Of a DNA stretch of 64,000 bases, positions 9,774 to 19,713 are shown one piece after another. The DNA comes from Chachezhania sediminis (lineage in GTDB: Bacteria > Pseudomonadota > Alphaproteobacteria > Rhodobacterales > Rhodobacteraceae), in NCBI RefSeq assembly GCF_009765275.1, contig NZ_VOPH01000006.1, forward strand, positions 1-64,000. The letters run 5' to 3'. Position 1 is the stretch's first letter. Each line of letters begins with the position of its first letter. The position numbers and the translations under genes are program-made. The notes beneath the pieces are model-generated. The model worked only from the letters and a program-made list of their open reading frames with translations, was not told the DNA's origin and did not search any database.

Positions 9774-10819
9774 CGCCGTCGTCTTTCCTGACCAGGCATC
9801 GCCGAAACGTCCGGTGCGCTGGACTGACCCCGCCGGGCAAAGCCGGGAAGATCCAATCCAAAGCGAAAAGAAGGGCGCGGCAACAGCCAGTTTTCGTCCG
9901 GAAAATCATGTGGCGTGCCGCCGCGGGCACGCAAGTTGGACTCGACGAACGTGTCAATCCACTCGACAAAGCCGTGCCTGGGGGCTGCCCTCCGGGACGC
10001 AGGTGGGCTGGACGCAGGGCCGGCCCTGTCATGTCGCTTGGCGCAGCCGCACGCCACCGGTTCATGTTTCGCGCATCCGAACGGCTTCCGCTCTGTCGAA
10101 CGGACCCTGTGGCGGACCTCGCATGGACCGCGCTCTCGGCGATGAAAGTCATCAGATCGGACGCCACCGAACGGCCCGACCGAGGGCGTGACTGCCTTGC
10201 GCATGTCAGACGGAGCGATCCGAAACCGGGGCCGAGACAAAATGTGCTTGATCCTCTCCGATCCGGCTGGCGAAGCAATGTGAAGACAGGACGCGGCCGT
10301 CGCGCGTTTCCCGGGGTGCATCCGGCATCCAACCCCGGTTCGATCAAAACGTCGCCTGCATCGAGGCACGGCGGATAGCTCTGAAGTATGACAAGACCGC
10401 TATTTTCCGCGCCGCGGCCTAGGTGCGGAAAGCAGTGGACCGTGTCATGGGGTGTTCCGGCCGGAAGGAGATGGCCGCTTGGGCTGCCGTTTCCTGTCGC
10501 GGTGCCATCATGCCATTCGGCACAGCTGGCGGCCAGCTACGGGACGCTCGGCACGACGGCCCTTTGTCGCCATTGACCCGGGCGACCAGTCGCTTCACCG
10601 CGGCCTGTCGGACCGGCGGTGCGCCGCGTGTACAAGATCGGAAGTCGCCTCAACGTCAGGAGAGCGGGCCCTTCCCGCCTTTCGCGGCCGTGGGACGCCA
10701 GGCGCGCCTGGCGCGGTGGAAGACCCGCGTGCCGTCGGGCTGGCGGAGCGTAGCACTCGGGGCCAGGCAATCTGACAAAGCCTGCGTGTCAGGTCACATA
10801 GATTCAGCATGACCCTTCG
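9774..10819. other. 1.05-kb stretch without a recognisable gene
   Basis: This gap lies between the autotransporter start and the end of the SMP-30 gene. Open frames of up to 322 residues exist on both strands, but they are Arg/Pro/Gly-rich, lack Shine-Dalgarno sequences at plausible starts and show no family motifs. The part next to 9774 should contain the autotransporter promoter and leader; I cannot fix a -35/-10 pair with confidence. No tRNA, repeat array or mobile element end was seen. Confidence 0.45.
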
Positions 10820-11740
10820 CTATCCGGCGATCGGTCCGTCTGCAGCCTGAACAATGCCCCCAACCAGCGGTTGACCGAACCGGGCAACCGGAACACCCCG
10901 GACAGGCACATGGGCCGACATCAACCGTCCCTCCGATCGTTTGCCACCAGCGTCGCGCGTCAGTCCGGTCAGGAATAGCGTTTGTCCGTCCGCTCCACCG
11001 AAGCACGGCATGGTGGGGGCGTCCATCCCGGCCGGGATCCGGTCCAGCAGGCGCCCGTCCGGCGCGTAGACGTGGACGCACCCCCCTGTCACGCCTGCAA
11101 TCCAATAGTTGCCGTCCGTATCGACAGCCGCACCGTCTGGCAGGCCTTCGGCCTCGGTCGGCGCGGCGAAGGGCTGCGGGTTGCCGATATCTCCCGTCAA
11201 TGAATCGAAGGCCCAGGCGGTGACGGACGGCGCGCGGCTGTCGGCGTGGTACATCACCTTGTGGTCGGGGCTCCACGCCAGCCCGTTCGACACATGCACG
11301 TCGTCTATCATCAACCGGCATCCGCCGTCCGGTGTCACGCGGTAGAGCGCCGCCGTCGGCTGCGCGGGGCGTGTGGCGTGCATCGATCCGATCCACAGCG
11401 CGCCATCCGGGCCGATCTTGCCATCGTTCAGACGGTTCATCGGGCGGTTGGGTTCGGGCGTCACCAGCGTGTCCAGTACTCCGGTCGTGGGATCGAAGAA
11501 GCAGACCGATTTCCTGAGCGAGATCAGCAACCGGTCATCCCCAGTCAGGCTGACCGAGGTGATGAGGTCCGGCATCTCGTAGCGGTCAAGCCGCGCCGTG
11601 GCCGGGCACCAGGACAAAAGGGCCGGGGCCAATATGTCGACCAGCCACAGGAGGTTCCGGCGGTCATCCCAGACCGGACCTTCGCCCAGCAGGGTCTCGG
11701 TCTCGCAACAGGGCGTGAAGGTCAGGGCGGCATAATCCAT
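10820..11740 (-). CDS. SMP-30/gluconolactonase-family lactonase
   Basis: This 306-residue cytoplasmic beta-propeller is of the SMP-30/LRE family, which hydrolyses sugar or other lactones with a bound divalent metal. Family marks are LGEGPVWDDRRNLLWLVD near the N terminus (metal-binding Glu), MNRLNDGKIGPDGALWIGSM (Asn and Asp ligands), and VSNGLAWSPDHKVMYHADS (Asn and Asp). The ATG at 11740 is preceded by GGAG at 7-base spacing; the frame runs 31 codons further upstream, but that extension is polar and crosses the promoter region. It is transcribed divergently from the HpcH aldolase across a 133-base gap holding an AT-rich operator-like site, so both are probably under the adjacent GntR protein. 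The actual substrate is unknown. Confidence 0.85.
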   Translation of the reverse strand: MDYAALTFTPCCETETLLGEGPVWDDRRNLLWLVDILAPALLSWCPATARLDRYEMPDLITSVSLTGDDRLLISLRKSVCFFDPTTGVLDTLVTPEPNRPMNRLNDGKIGPDGALWIGSMHATRPAQPTAALYRVTPDGGCRLMIDDVHVSNGLAWSPDHKVMYHADSRAPSVTAWAFDSLTGDIGNPQPFAAPTEAEGLPDGAAVDTDGNYWIAGVTGGCVHVYAPDGRLLDRIPAGMDAPTMPCFGGADGQTLFLTGLTRDAGGKRSEGRLMSAHVPVRGVPVARFGQPLVGGIVQAADGPIAG

Positions 11741-11838
11741 GGCGGTCTCCAGCACGTTTATTTGGCATATCGAACCACCAGAACTATCGCGACGTTTCGC
11801 GGCCGATCCGGTGGGTTCTTGCCTCATCTGCAAATTCT

Positions 11839-11856
11839 AAATATCATATATCAAAA
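11839..11856. promoter_or_regulatory. AT-rich operator-like site shared by the SMP-30 and aldolase genes
   Basis: The sequence ATATCATATATCAAAA (11841-11856) stands out in GC-rich DNA and matches 14 of 16 positions of ATATACTATATCAAAA at 13866-13881, just upstream of the ABC importer. Both sites are in promoter gaps of the same gene cluster and would suit binding by the FCD-type GntR protein encoded at 13115. The link to that regulator is inferred. Confidence 0.55.
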
Positions 11857-11873
11857 GCACCCCGGAGAAGACG

Positions 11874-12638
11874 ATGCAAGGATCATTACGGCAGCACATG
11901 GCCGCGGGCGGGCCGATCATCAACGGTTGGCTGTCGATGCCATCGGCCTACGGCGCCGAACTCATGGCCCGCGCCGGTTGGGACAGCCTGACCGTCGATC
12001 TGCAGCACGGCGTGCAGGACTATTCCTCGATGGTGCAATGCTTTCTTGGCGCCAGCGCGTCGGGCACACCGATGCTGGCGCGCGTGCCGTCGCTGGAGCC
12101 CGGGATCGTCGGCAAGGTGCTGGATGCGGGCGCCTGGGGCGTCATCTGCCCGATGGTGAACGATGCCAGAAGTGCAGCGGCCCTTGTCGAGGCATGCCTC
12201 TATCCGCCTCTGGGTCAACGTTCGAACGGGCCCAACCGTGCCGCGGCATTCGGACGACCTGGCAAGCCCTACCAGAGTATTGTCAATGACGAGGTGCTGG
12301 TCCTGCCGATGATCGAGACCGCGACGGCGATGGCGGCGCTGGACGACATTCTCGACGTGCCGGGCGTCGGCGGTGTCTATGTCGGCCCGACGGATCTTGC
12401 CTTCTCGATGGGCCTTCCCCCGGTCTTTGACAGCGAGGACCCGCGGATTCTGGACGCCTTCGCACGGGTTGTCGAGGCCACGCAGGCCCGCGGGATCGTG
12501 GCGGGCGTCCATTGCGGGTCGCCCGACTTTGCCGCGCGGATGATCGCGATGGGCTTTGGACTGGTGACAGTGGGCAGCGACGCGAGCCTTCTGGCTGGCG
12601 CCGCGCGGGATGCCGTGGCGCGGGTGCGGGCGGCATGA
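11874..12638 (+). CDS. HpcH/HpaI-family class II aldolase/citrate lyase
   Basis: This 254-residue cytoplasmic TIM-barrel enzyme is of the HpcH/HpaI family, which splits 4-hydroxy-2-oxo acids to pyruvate (or glyoxylate) plus an aldehyde using a divalent metal. The visible marks are SLTVDLQHGVQDY (the D/E-x-Q/E-H-G catalytic His motif), ARVPSLEPGIVGKVLDAGAWGVICPMV, PMIETATAMAALDDI (metal Glu) and GVYVGPTDLAFSMG (metal Asp). The length is normal for the family. It heads a run aldolase-RidA-GntR joined by ATGA overlap or direct abutment. A GGAG Shine-Dalgarno precedes the ATG. It probably performs the last carbon-carbon cleavage of the pathway; the substrate cannot be read from sequence. Confidence 0.88.
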   Translation: MQGSLRQHMAAGGPIINGWLSMPSAYGAELMARAGWDSLTVDLQHGVQDYSSMVQCFLGASASGTPMLARVPSLEPGIVGKVLDAGAWGVICPMVNDARSAAALVEACLYPPLGQRSNGPNRAAAFGRPGKPYQSIVNDEVLVLPMIETATAMAALDDILDVPGVGGVYVGPTDLAFSMGLPPVFDSEDPRILDAFARVVEATQARGIVAGVHCGSPDFAARMIAMGFGLVTVGSDASLLAGAARDAVARVRAA

Positions 12639-13114
12639 CCGAGCGACCGTCGCAGCGCCTGTCGGCCCTTGGGCTGGTCTTGCCGCCCCTTCGCACCCCC
12701 GCCGGGCATTTCGCCTTTGCCCGCCGCCATGGCGACCTGCTGTTCCTGTCGGGTCAGGGTCCCGGAACGCCGGACATGGCCTCGCCCACAGGTCGGGTCG
12801 GTGCCGATGTCAGTGTCGAGGACGCCTATGGTCATGCCCGTCTTGTGACGCTGAACCTGCTTGCGGCAGCCGCGGCAGAGCTGGGCAGCATCGATAGAAT
12901 ATCCTGCATCATCAAGGTTCTGGGCTTCGTGAACGCCGTGCCCGATTTCGACCGCCACCCGGCGGTGATCAACGGCTGTTCCGACCTGCTTCTGGAGATC
13001 TTCGGCCCGGATGCCGGTCGTCATGCGCGGTCGGCCATCGGCGCGGGCAGTCTGCCCGGACAGATCACGGTCGAGATCGAGATGATCGTCGCCATAGCAG
13101 ACGAGCCCCGGTGA
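12635..13114 (+). CDS. RidA/YjgF-family protein
   Basis: This 159-residue protein is of the RidA (YjgF/YER057c/UK114) family, typically imine/enamine deaminases that clear reactive products of PLP enzymes. Family features are LLFLSGQGPGTPDM (strand and loop near residues 30 to 45), the YGHARLVTLNLLAAAAAELGSIDRI helix, and the C-terminal segment GRHARSAIGAGSLPGQITVEIEMI containing the conserved Arg. It is longer than the 125 to 130 residues of classic RidA and resembles the N-terminally extended subgroup. The ATG overlaps the aldolase stop (ATGA). Its place beside an aldolase and a PLP-dependent deaminase-like gene fits a role with enamine intermediates. Confidence 0.85.
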   Translation: MTERPSQRLSALGLVLPPLRTPAGHFAFARRHGDLLFLSGQGPGTPDMASPTGRVGADVSVEDAYGHARLVTLNLLAAAAAELGSIDRISCIIKVLGFVNAVPDFDRHPAVINGCSDLLLEIFGPDAGRHARSAIGAGSLPGQITVEIEMIVAIADEPR

Positions 13115-13798
13115 ATGGAGACCCCGACCGGCACGTTCCGGCCCAATGCCTCCAGCCTGTCGCAGCAGATCTACCAGCAGCTTCGCGCGCGGTTGATGGC
13201 CGGGCGTTATCCCCAGGGCACGCGGCTGGCGATTTCGGCGCTGGCGGGAGAATTCGGGACCTCTGCCACGCCGGTGCGCGAGGCGATCTTCCAGCTTGTC
13301 CGCGAACGTGCACTGGAGTTCAGGGCAGGGCATCAGCCCCGCGTGCCGGTGCTGGAAGTCTGGCAATACATGGAGTTGCGCGAGGTTCGGATACCGCTGG
13401 AACGCCTTGCGGCGGAGCTGGCGGCCGGCAACATGACGCCGGAACAGATCGACGACCTGGCGGCCGCGCATCTGTCCTATGTGGACTGCGAGACCCGCCA
13501 GGACTGGATCGGCGCGCTGGCCGCGAACCAGACCTTCCACTTCGCCGTCTACCGCGGCAGCGGCAACCCGGTTCTGGCCACGGCGCTGGAAAACTACTGG
13601 CTGGTCTCGGGCCCGTTCGTTGCCCGCCAGTACCCCGCGATCCTGAATTCGCAGCAGGATCCGCACCCTCACAACTTGCTGGTCGATGCCCTGCGCGCCC
13701 GGGATTCCGCCGCAGCCGGGGCCGCGCTGGTGCGCGATATCCTCGAGGGGTCCCGCGATCTGCTCGACTGGATCGCCCGAAATCCCGCTCAAGCCTGA
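13115..13798 (+). CDS. GntR-family (FadR/FCD) transcriptional regulator, copy 1
   Basis: This 227-residue protein has an N-terminal winged helix (about 12 to 80) with the GntR signature ISALAGEFGTSATPVREAI and an FCD ligand-binding all-helical domain (about 85 to 215). The FCD residues expected to hold a metal or acid ligand include NQTFHFAVY and the His near PHPHNLL. It starts on the base after the RidA stop and so belongs to the aldolase operon. It is a close paralogue of the GntR protein at 24099-24818 (shared SATPVREA-x-FQLVRE, IPLERLA-x-ELAA and QYPAI). It most likely controls the island through the AT-rich sites at 11839 and 13852; that target assignment is inference. Confidence 0.9.
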   Translation: METPTGTFRPNASSLSQQIYQQLRARLMAGRYPQGTRLAISALAGEFGTSATPVREAIFQLVRERALEFRAGHQPRVPVLEVWQYMELREVRIPLERLAAELAAGNMTPEQIDDLAAAHLSYVDCETRQDWIGALAANQTFHFAVYRGSGNPVLATALENYWLVSGPFVARQYPAILNSQQDPHPHNLLVDALRARDSAAAGAALVRDILEGSRDLLDWIARNPAQA

Positions 13799-13851
13799 CC
13801 TACAAACAACCGGATCGAACCATCCGCCCCAGAAAACTGTTGCGACTCGTT

Positions 13852-13881
13852 TTTTGATAGATCATATATACTATATCAAAA
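13852..13881. promoter_or_regulatory. Inverted-repeat operator upstream of the ABC importer
   Basis: Perfect 8-base arms TTTTGATA (13852-13859) and TATCAAAA (13874-13881) enclose a 14-base AT-rich centre. The right half is nearly identical to the site at 11841-11856. It lies 15 bases before the GTG start of the first permease gene, where binding would block transcription or initiation. It is the best operator candidate in the island for the GntR proteins. Confidence 0.6.
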
Positions 13882-13896
13882 TGAGGTATTTGCCCC

Positions 13897-14838
13897 GTGC
13901 TGAAGCTGGCGTTCAAACGCATCCTGATGACCGTCCCGGTGATGTTCCTTGTGGCGTTGCTGGTCTTCAGCCTTCTCTACCTCGCGCCCGGGGACCCGGC
14001 CGTCGTCTTTGCCGGCGACCAGGCGACACCGGAACAGATCGAGATGACGCGGCAGCGGATGGGGCTTGACCAGCCCTTCGTGCAGCGCTTCGGGACCTGG
14101 CTCCTGAACCTCGCGCAGGGGGATCTGGGCACGTCGCTCATCAGCAACGTCCCGGTCGCCAAGCTGATCGGGCAGCGGCTGGAGCCGACGCTGTCGCTGA
14201 CACTCCTGACGCTGGTCTGGTCGGCGCTGGTGGCAATCCCCCTGGCAATCCTTGCCGCGTGGAAACGCGGGTCGCTGATCGACCGAGGCGTGATGCTGCT
14301 GGGGGTCGCGGGCTTCTCGATCCCGATCTTCGTGCTGGCCTACATCCTCAGCTACGTCTTCGCGCTGGAGCTTCGCTGGCTGCCGGTGCAGGGCTACAAG
14401 CCCCTGTCGGACGGGCTCTGGCCATGGTTCCGCAGCCTGATCATGCCGGCGGCGGCCCTGGGGGCAGGCTATGTCGCGCTGATCTCGCGCATCGGGCGGA
14501 CCGCGCTGGTCGAGATCATGCAGCAGGACTACATCCGGACCGCGAAATCCAAGGGCGCTAATCCGCGGATCGTCCTTTTCCGCCATGCGCTGAAGAACGC
14601 GGCCGTGCCGATTTCGACGGTGATCGGCCTGGGCGTCGGCCTGCTGATCGGCGGCGCAGTGGTGACAGAAACGGTGTTTGCCCTGCCGGGTGTCGGACGC
14701 CTGACCGCCGACGCGATCCTGCGGCGCGACTACCCGGTGATCCAGGGCGTCGTGCTGCTGTTCTCTTTCTCCTACATGCTGATCAACCTCGCCGTCGATC
14801 TGCTCTATCCGATCTTCGACCCGAGGATCCGCTACTGA
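13897..14838 (+). CDS. Peptide/nickel-type ABC transporter permease (DppB family)
   Basis: This 313-residue inner-membrane permease is of the DppB/OppB group. It has an N-terminal helix (about 9 to 30), the DppB hallmark LYLAPGDPA, a cluster of helices, and the EAA loop ALVEIMQQDYIRTAKSKGAN-x-x-R through which it contacts the ATPases. The C terminus LLYPIFDPRIRY is typical. It begins at GTG 13897; an ATG at 13881 is in another frame. It overlaps the next permease gene by one base. With the following four genes it makes a complete importer, which from its position probably takes up the amide or peptide-like substrate of the hydrolase at 19360-21951. Confidence 0.92.
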   Translation: MLKLAFKRILMTVPVMFLVALLVFSLLYLAPGDPAVVFAGDQATPEQIEMTRQRMGLDQPFVQRFGTWLLNLAQGDLGTSLISNVPVAKLIGQRLEPTLSLTLLTLVWSALVAIPLAILAAWKRGSLIDRGVMLLGVAGFSIPIFVLAYILSYVFALELRWLPVQGYKPLSDGLWPWFRSLIMPAAALGAGYVALISRIGRTALVEIMQQDYIRTAKSKGANPRIVLFRHALKNAAVPISTVIGLGVGLLIGGAVVTETVFALPGVGRLTADAILRRDYPVIQGVVLLFSFSYMLINLAVDLLYPIFDPRIRY

Positions 14839-15726
14839 TGACCCTCCGCAATCCCCCCATCGCCGAAGCCCTTCCCCCGGTCTTCGAAGAGCGCACGCCC
14901 CGCACCGGCCTGGCCGCGCTGATCCTTGGCAACCTGTCGACCTCCATCGGCCTGTTCGTCCTGTTCCTGCTGCTGCTGATCGCGATCTTCGCGCCCTGGC
15001 TGGGGACCGTCGATCCGTTGGCGATCGATCCCACGTTGCGCACCCGTCCGCCATCGGCCGACCATTTCTTCGGCACCGACAAGCTGGGCCGCGACCTGTG
15101 GAGCCGGGTGCTGTTCGGGACCCGCGTGTCCCTGATCGTGGGCTTCGCCGTGGCCGTTGCGGCGACCCTGCTGGGCGTCCTCCTGGGGATGGTGTCGGGC
15201 TATGTGCGGGTGCTGGACGGGCTTCTGATGCGGGCGATGGACGCCGTGATGTCGATCCCGTCGATCCTGCTGGCCATCGCGCTGGTCGCCCTGACCCGGC
15301 CATCGGTCCTGAACGTCATCATCGCGATCACGGTGGCCGAAATCCCCCGCGTCGCGCGCCTTGTCCGGTCCGTCGTGCTGTCGCTCAGGGATCTGCCCTA
15401 CGTCGAGGCGGGCGTCGTCTCGGGCTCGTCGTCCGCGAAGATCCTGCGGCGTCACATCCTGCCCAACGCCATCGCCCCGATCATCGTGCAGGCCACCTAT
15501 ATCTGCGCCTCGGCCATGATCATCGAGGCGACGCTGTCGTTCATCGGTGCGGGCACCCCGGCGTCGATCCCCAGCTGGGGCAACATCATGGCCGAAGGCA
15601 AGGCGCTCTGGCAGGTGAAGCCGATGATCGTGCTGATCCCTGCGGCCTTCCTGTCGGTCACCGTGCTGGCCGTGAACATGGTCGGCGACGGTCTGCGCGA
15701 CGCGCTCGACAGCCGGCTGGTGAAGG

Positions 15727-15734
<8 letters not shown>
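14838..15734 (+). CDS. Peptide/nickel-type ABC transporter permease (DppC family)
   Basis: This 298-residue permease is the partner of the preceding DppB-type protein. It has the OppC/DppC N-terminal segment with one helix (about 35 to 55), the hallmark HFFGTDKLGRDLWSRVLFGTRVSL, and the EAA loop YVEAGVVSGSSSAKILRRHILPN. Five or six helices in total are visible. The start ATG overlaps the stop of dppB-like, and its own end overlaps the ATPase gene by eight bases, so the operon is translationally coupled. Confidence 0.92.
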
Positions 15735-16709
<975 letters not shown>

Positions 16710-16713
<4 letters not shown>

Positions 16714-17684
16714 CACCTCTTCTCAGCGTCCGGGGCCTGTCCAAGGAATACGAGGTCGGCCGCAGTCTTTTCGGCAAGACCACGAAGACCGTGAAGGCTG
16801 TGCAGGACGTCAGCTTCGACATCGCCAAGGGGGAAACCCTGTCGCTGGTGGGCGAAAGCGGCTGCGGCAAGTCCACCGTTGGCCGGGCCATTGCGGGCCT
16901 GCACGCCGCGACCGTCGGAGAGGTCCTGCTGGACGGCAGGTCCATCGCCGACACGCCCTCTGCCGGCTGGCACAGCCGGGTGCAGGTCGTCTTCCAGGAT
17001 CCGTTCTCCAGCCTGAACCCGCGGATGCGGGTCCGGGACATCATCGCCGAACCGCTGACCAATTTCGGCAGCACGCGTGCGAAAACCGAGGCCCGCGTCA
17101 AGGAACTGATCGACCTTGTCCGCCTGCCCCGCGACGCGGGCGACCGGTTCCCGCACGAATTCTCGGGCGGTCAGCGCCAGCGGATCGGCATCGCCCGGGC
17201 GCTGGCGCCGAAACCGGAACTGGTGATCTGCGACGAGGCGGTCAGCGCGCTCGACGTTTCGGTCAAGGCGCAGATCGTGAACCTGCTGGCCGACCTGCGC
17301 GCCGAGCTTGGGCTGGCGCTGCTGTTCATCAGCCATGATCTGGCCATCGTCGATCACATCACCGACCGCGTCGCCGTCATGTACCTGGGCCGGATCGTCG
17401 AGATCGGGACGCGAGACGATCTTTTCGGTGCGCCGGTCCATCCCTACACGCGCGCGCTCTTGTCGGCGGTTCCGGTCGTCGACCCGGGCCAGCGGCGCGA
17501 CCGGATCGTACTTCAGGGCGAACTGCCTTCGCCGCTGTCGCCGCCATCGGGCTGCGCCTTCCGCACCCGCTGTCCGCTGGCAGAGCCGGGCTGTGCTGGG
17601 AATGTCCCGGCGCTGACGGATGTCGGCCCGGGCCGGCAGGTTGCCTGCCCGGTCGTGACCCGAACGACCGCAGACGTGAACTGA
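16710..17684 (+). CDS. Peptide-type ABC transporter ATPase (DppF family)
   Basis: This 324-residue second ATPase of the importer has Walker [24 protein letters not shown] with the Q-loop, signature FSGGQRQR, Walker [13 protein letters not shown] (Glu followed by Ala rather than Pro, as common in DppF/OppF) and FISHDLAIV. The C terminus carries [15 protein letters not shown]. The start ATG overlaps the stop of the DppD-type gene as ATGA; the frame is open further upstream but lies within that gene. Confidence 0.93.
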
Positions 17685-17714
17685 ACAAGAAGCACATCCA
17701 ACAGGAGAAACGCC

Positions 17715-19301
17715 ATGATGCGCAGAAGGCAATTTCTGAAAGGAACCGTGGGGGCTCTGGGCGCGATGGCTGCGCTGGGGGTCAGTGCGGCCGGTGCCCA
17801 GGACAAAAAGGTCCTGAAATTCGTGCCGCAGGCCGACCTGGCCGTGATCGACCCGCACGGCACGCCCGCCTATGTCACCCGCAACCACGCCATGATGGTC
17901 TATGACACGCTGTGGGGCGTCGATTCCGCCAACGTGCCGCAACCGCAGATGGTGGAAAGCGCCGAAACCTCGGGCGACGGGCTGACCTGGACAGTGACGC
18001 TGCGTGACGGTCTGATGTTCCACGACGACACGCCTGTGCGTGGCGCAGACGTGGCGGCCAGCCTGAAACGCTGGATGGCCAAGGACGGGTTCGGCAAGGC
18101 CCTGGCCGACGTCCTGACCGACCTGTCCGCGCCCGACGACAAGACCGTCGTCTTCAGCCTGTCCAAACCCTTCCCGCTGCTGCCGGACCTGCTGGGCAAG
18201 ACCGCGTCCTATTCGACCGGCATCATGCCCGAACGGCTGGCCGTGACCGATCCAAACACGCCCGTGGCGGAAATCGTCGGCTCCGGCCCTTACCGCTATG
18301 TCGCGGAGGAGCGGATCCCCGGGTCGCTGAACGTCTACGAGAAGTTCGAAGGCTACGTCCCCCGCAGCGAACCGGCCGACAACATCGCGGGCGGCAAGGT
18401 CGCGCATTTCGACCGGGTGGAATGGTACACGATCCCCGATCCCGCCACCGCTGCCGCGGCGCTGCAGACGGGCGAGGTCGACTGGTGGGAACAGCCCACG
18501 CCCGACCTGATCCCGATCTTCGAAGGCACGGACGTGGACGTGAAGGTCAAGGACCGCAGTGGCAACCTGGGGCTTCTGCGGATGAACTTCCTGCAGCCGC
18601 CCTTCGACAATGCCGCCATCCGCGAGGTGGTGCTGAAGGCCGTGAACCAGACCAACTTCATGCTGGCGGCCGTGGGCGACAACGAGGAACTGTGGTCCGT
18701 CCCGCAGGGCATCTTCAATCCGGCCTCGGCCCTGGCCAGCACCGAGGGGTTGGAGACCTTCGTAGAGGAAAAGGACTATGAGGCGCTGAAGCAGGAACTG
18801 GTCGATGCCGGCTATAAAGGCGAAACCATCGTCCTGATGTCGACGACCGACTACCCGGCGATCCAGGCCTTCGGCGAAGTGGCCGCGGACATGATGCGCA
18901 AGATCGGCATGAACGTAGACCTGCAGGTGCAGGACTGGGCGACCATGGCCAGCCGGATGAAGAACAAGGGCGACATCGCCTCGGGCGGATACCACGCCTT
19001 CGGCAACTTCTCGGCCGGGGCTGGGGCGATGAACACCATGGCCCACACGTTCCTGCGTTCGGGTGCCACCGCCTTCGATGGCTGGCCGGACATCCCGGAA
19101 ATCGAGGACCTGCGCATGGCCTGGCTGTCGGCAGAAACGACCGAAGAACAGGCCGAGATCGGCCGAAAGATCCAGGAGATCGCCCTGAAGCAGGTGCCCT
19201 TCGTGCCGCTGGGTCTGTTCTACTTCCCGACCGCCTACAAGGCGAACCTGGAAGGCATCCTGGAGACTCTCCCCGTCTTCTGGAACGTCGACCGCGTGTG
19301 A
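17715..19301 (+). CDS. Family 5 extracellular solute-binding protein, Tat-type leader
   Basis: This 528-residue periplasmic binding protein is of SBP family 5 (DppA/OppA type). The N terminus MMRRRQFLKG plus a hydrophobic stretch ending AAGA is a twin-arginine signal with the R-R-x-F-L-K core, so the protein may be exported folded. The body shows the family pattern: DGLTWTVTLRDGLMFHDDTPVRGADVAASLKR split over residues about 85 to 115, and PFDNAAIREVVLKAVNQ near residue 295. It follows the ATPase by 30 bases and has AGGAG before its ATG. It delivers substrate to the DppBCDF-type complex; the ligand is unknown but probably an amide-bearing compound. Confidence 0.92.
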   Translation: MMRRRQFLKGTVGALGAMAALGVSAAGAQDKKVLKFVPQADLAVIDPHGTPAYVTRNHAMMVYDTLWGVDSANVPQPQMVESAETSGDGLTWTVTLRDGLMFHDDTPVRGADVAASLKRWMAKDGFGKALADVLTDLSAPDDKTVVFSLSKPFPLLPDLLGKTASYSTGIMPERLAVTDPNTPVAEIVGSGPYRYVAEERIPGSLNVYEKFEGYVPRSEPADNIAGGKVAHFDRVEWYTIPDPATAAAALQTGEVDWWEQPTPDLIPIFEGTDVDVKVKDRSGNLGLLRMNFLQPPFDNAAIREVVLKAVNQTNFMLAAVGDNEELWSVPQGIFNPASALASTEGLETFVEEKDYEALKQELVDAGYKGETIVLMSTTDYPAIQAFGEVAADMMRKIGMNVDLQVQDWATMASRMKNKGDIASGGYHAFGNFSAGAGAMNTMAHTFLRSGATAFDGWPDIPEIEDLRMAWLSAETTEEQAEIGRKIQEIALKQVPFVPLGLFYFPTAYKANLEGILETLPVFWNVDRV

Positions 19302-19359
19302 CGCCCCCGCCGGTCCGGGTGTCCTCCCCGGACCGGCCCACTTTGCAGGACCCATCCCG

Positions 19360-19710
19360 ATGCTTCGAACCGATCCGACGACGGCGCATTATCCCGTCGA
19401 TCCCGCCCGGCTGGACCTGGCCCGGGAATTCCGCGCCGCCCCGAAGGGCCCGCACGGCCCCGAACTGCGGAAGCTGGTTCACCGCTTCCGCTGGTCCGGC
19501 ATCGGCGGCCGCTGGTGCCTGATCACGGTCGAGGCCGGCGCCCGCTGGATGCTGGCCCTGCTGCCCGACATTCGTGGAGAGGAGATCCGGACTTTTCCGG
19601 ACACTACATTCACCTCGCTCGAAGATGCCGAATGGCACGTCTTCCGCATCCGCTGGAAGGCGCACACGGGGCAGGACCTGCCCGAAGATTTCTCTGACAC
19701 GGACGCCTGA
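19360..19710 (+). CDS. Putative small (alpha) subunit of an N,N-dimethylformamidase-like enzyme
   Basis: This 116-residue soluble protein has no signal peptide. Known dimethylformamidases have a small subunit of about 130 residues and a large one of about 760. This gene sits three bases before a large-subunit homologue, as in that system. From memory of the Paracoccus small subunit, the order of features agrees: a basic/aromatic block (here KLVHRFRWSGIGGRW), an acidic or aromatic strand, then an E-D/E-A-x-x-x-V-F-x-R-R/I helix (here LEDAEWHVFRIRWKAH). N-terminal sequence does not align. Assignment is therefore by position plus weak similarity; it may instead be an uncharacterised accessory protein. 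Confidence 0.6.
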   Translation: MLRTDPTTAHYPVDPARLDLAREFRAAPKGPHGPELRKLVHRFRWSGIGGRWCLITVEAGARWMLALLPDIRGEEIRTFPDTTFTSLEDAEWHVFRIRWKAHTGQDLPEDFSDTDA

Positions 19711-19713
19711 GCC

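Noticed and set aside
7713-9791. Long plus-strand open frame (692 codons) opposite the autotransporter gene
   Set aside because: It mirrors the Gly/Thr-rich codons of the real gene, is made of Ala/Arg/Gly/Asp with no family motif, and has no Shine-Dalgarno sequence.
10423-10812. 129-codon plus-strand open frame in the gap before the SMP-30 gene
   Set aside because: Its composition is typical of non-coding GC-rich DNA (Arg, Gly, Ala, Ser), with no motif or ribosome binding site.
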